Assembly: GCA_016715325.1 (NCBI GenBank)
Contig: JADKAL010000018.1
Coordinates: 1-44,841 of the forward strand
Direction of reading: 5' to 3'
DNA length: 44,841 nt
Origin: Methylococcaceae bacterium
GTDB taxonomy: Bacteria; Pseudomonadota; Gammaproteobacteria; Methylococcales; Methylomonadaceae
Shown here in pieces: positions 44,612 through 44,841 of the stretch. A program made the position numbers and the translations under genes. The notes beneath the pieces are model-generated. The model had not been told where the DNA came from, made no database searches, and saw only the letters and a list, made by a program, of their open reading frames with translations. The number at the start of each line of letters is the position of its first letter. Position 1 is the first letter of the stretch.

Positions 44612-44841
44612 TTAGTCCCCTAACCACGTTTGAAAGTGCTGAACGTCGCCATCGCCTTCCAGCCGTTCGTAAGTATATTTTAACCCTACATTTTCCAGAG
44701 TTTCCCCGACTGTGTAATTACGCGATTGTCCGCCTGCGCATATTTCTCCGAGGATGGCGTTCGGATTATTACTGTAATCCTGCTGGATGAGCGAATTCCT
44801 CCGGCATAATTCAGTCAAATCTTTGGATAACTTTATCGCCT
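44612..44841 (-). CDS. Unrecognised protein, C-terminal end only
   Basis: The minus-strand frame is open to the right edge, so only the last ~76 residues are present. They include TELCRRNSLIQQDYSNNPNA and NVGLKYTYERLEGDGDVQHF, ending QTWLGD. The sequence is soluble, with acidic and aromatic residues, and matches no family I recognise. The TTG at 44,818 is probably internal. Given the indel rate nearby, even this frame may be incomplete. Confidence 0.4.
   Translation of the reverse strand, partial: AIKLSKDLTELCRRNSLIQQDYSNNPNAILGEICAGGQSRNYTVGETLENVGLKYTYERLEGDGDVQHFQTWLGD

Overview
The window looks like a chromosomal segment of a free-living gammaproteobacterium. The hisBHAFIE-tatABC order, BipA/TypA and the SPFH-NfeD pair fit that class, and the mixture is what I would expect of a Methylococcales-type methylotroph. 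No methane-oxidation gene is present, so the order and genus are inference. There is no tRNA, rRNA, CRISPR array or recognisable insertion sequence.

Positions 1-22,763 are one long plus-strand surface-polysaccharide locus. It holds dTDP-sugar genes (rfbB end, rfbA), a WbpA/WbpE pair for UDP-GlcNAc-derived uronic acids, and a complete CMP-pseudaminic acid pathway (pseB, C, F, G, H, I). The assembly block follows: Wzx-type flippase, acetyltransferases, a PhyH-family oxygenase, a KpsS-like transferase, a Wzy-type polymerase and two GT4 enzymes. It ends with a trio for the first lipid-linked sugar (WbpV-like epimerase, PglC-like phosphosugar transferase, WbpM-like dehydratase).

Positions 22,764-34,770 are mostly housekeeping. 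A 49-codon membrane protein, tatCBA, hisE-I-F-A-H-B, typA, a rhodanese and a PP_4765-type flavoprotein lie on the minus strand. A cupin and an SPFH/NfeD membrane pair lie on the plus strand. hisA carries an apparent one-base deletion.

Positions 34,771-39,660 hold the most unusual signal. Two duplicated minus-strand units about 400 bp apart each have a sigma-54 (-24/-12) promoter, a short RNA with three predicted hairpins, two anti-Shine-Dalgarno boxes and an intrinsic terminator. A third sigma-54 promoter drives the large calcium-binding repeat protein at 39,661. All three promoters have a related palindrome (best form TGACAAATTTTGTCA) 150-200 bp upstream, as expected for a shared enhancer-binding protein. 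I read this as a small regulon linking two structured sRNAs to a secreted surface protein. NamZ, DOMON-like and SIMPL genes lie between the parts.

From about 40,380 to the right edge the sequence is full of single-base indels: nine in the repeat protein, two in trmB and several in a small secreted protein. Conserved protein sequence resumes after each one, so base-calling error is more likely than decay, but real pseudogenes cannot be excluded from one sequence.
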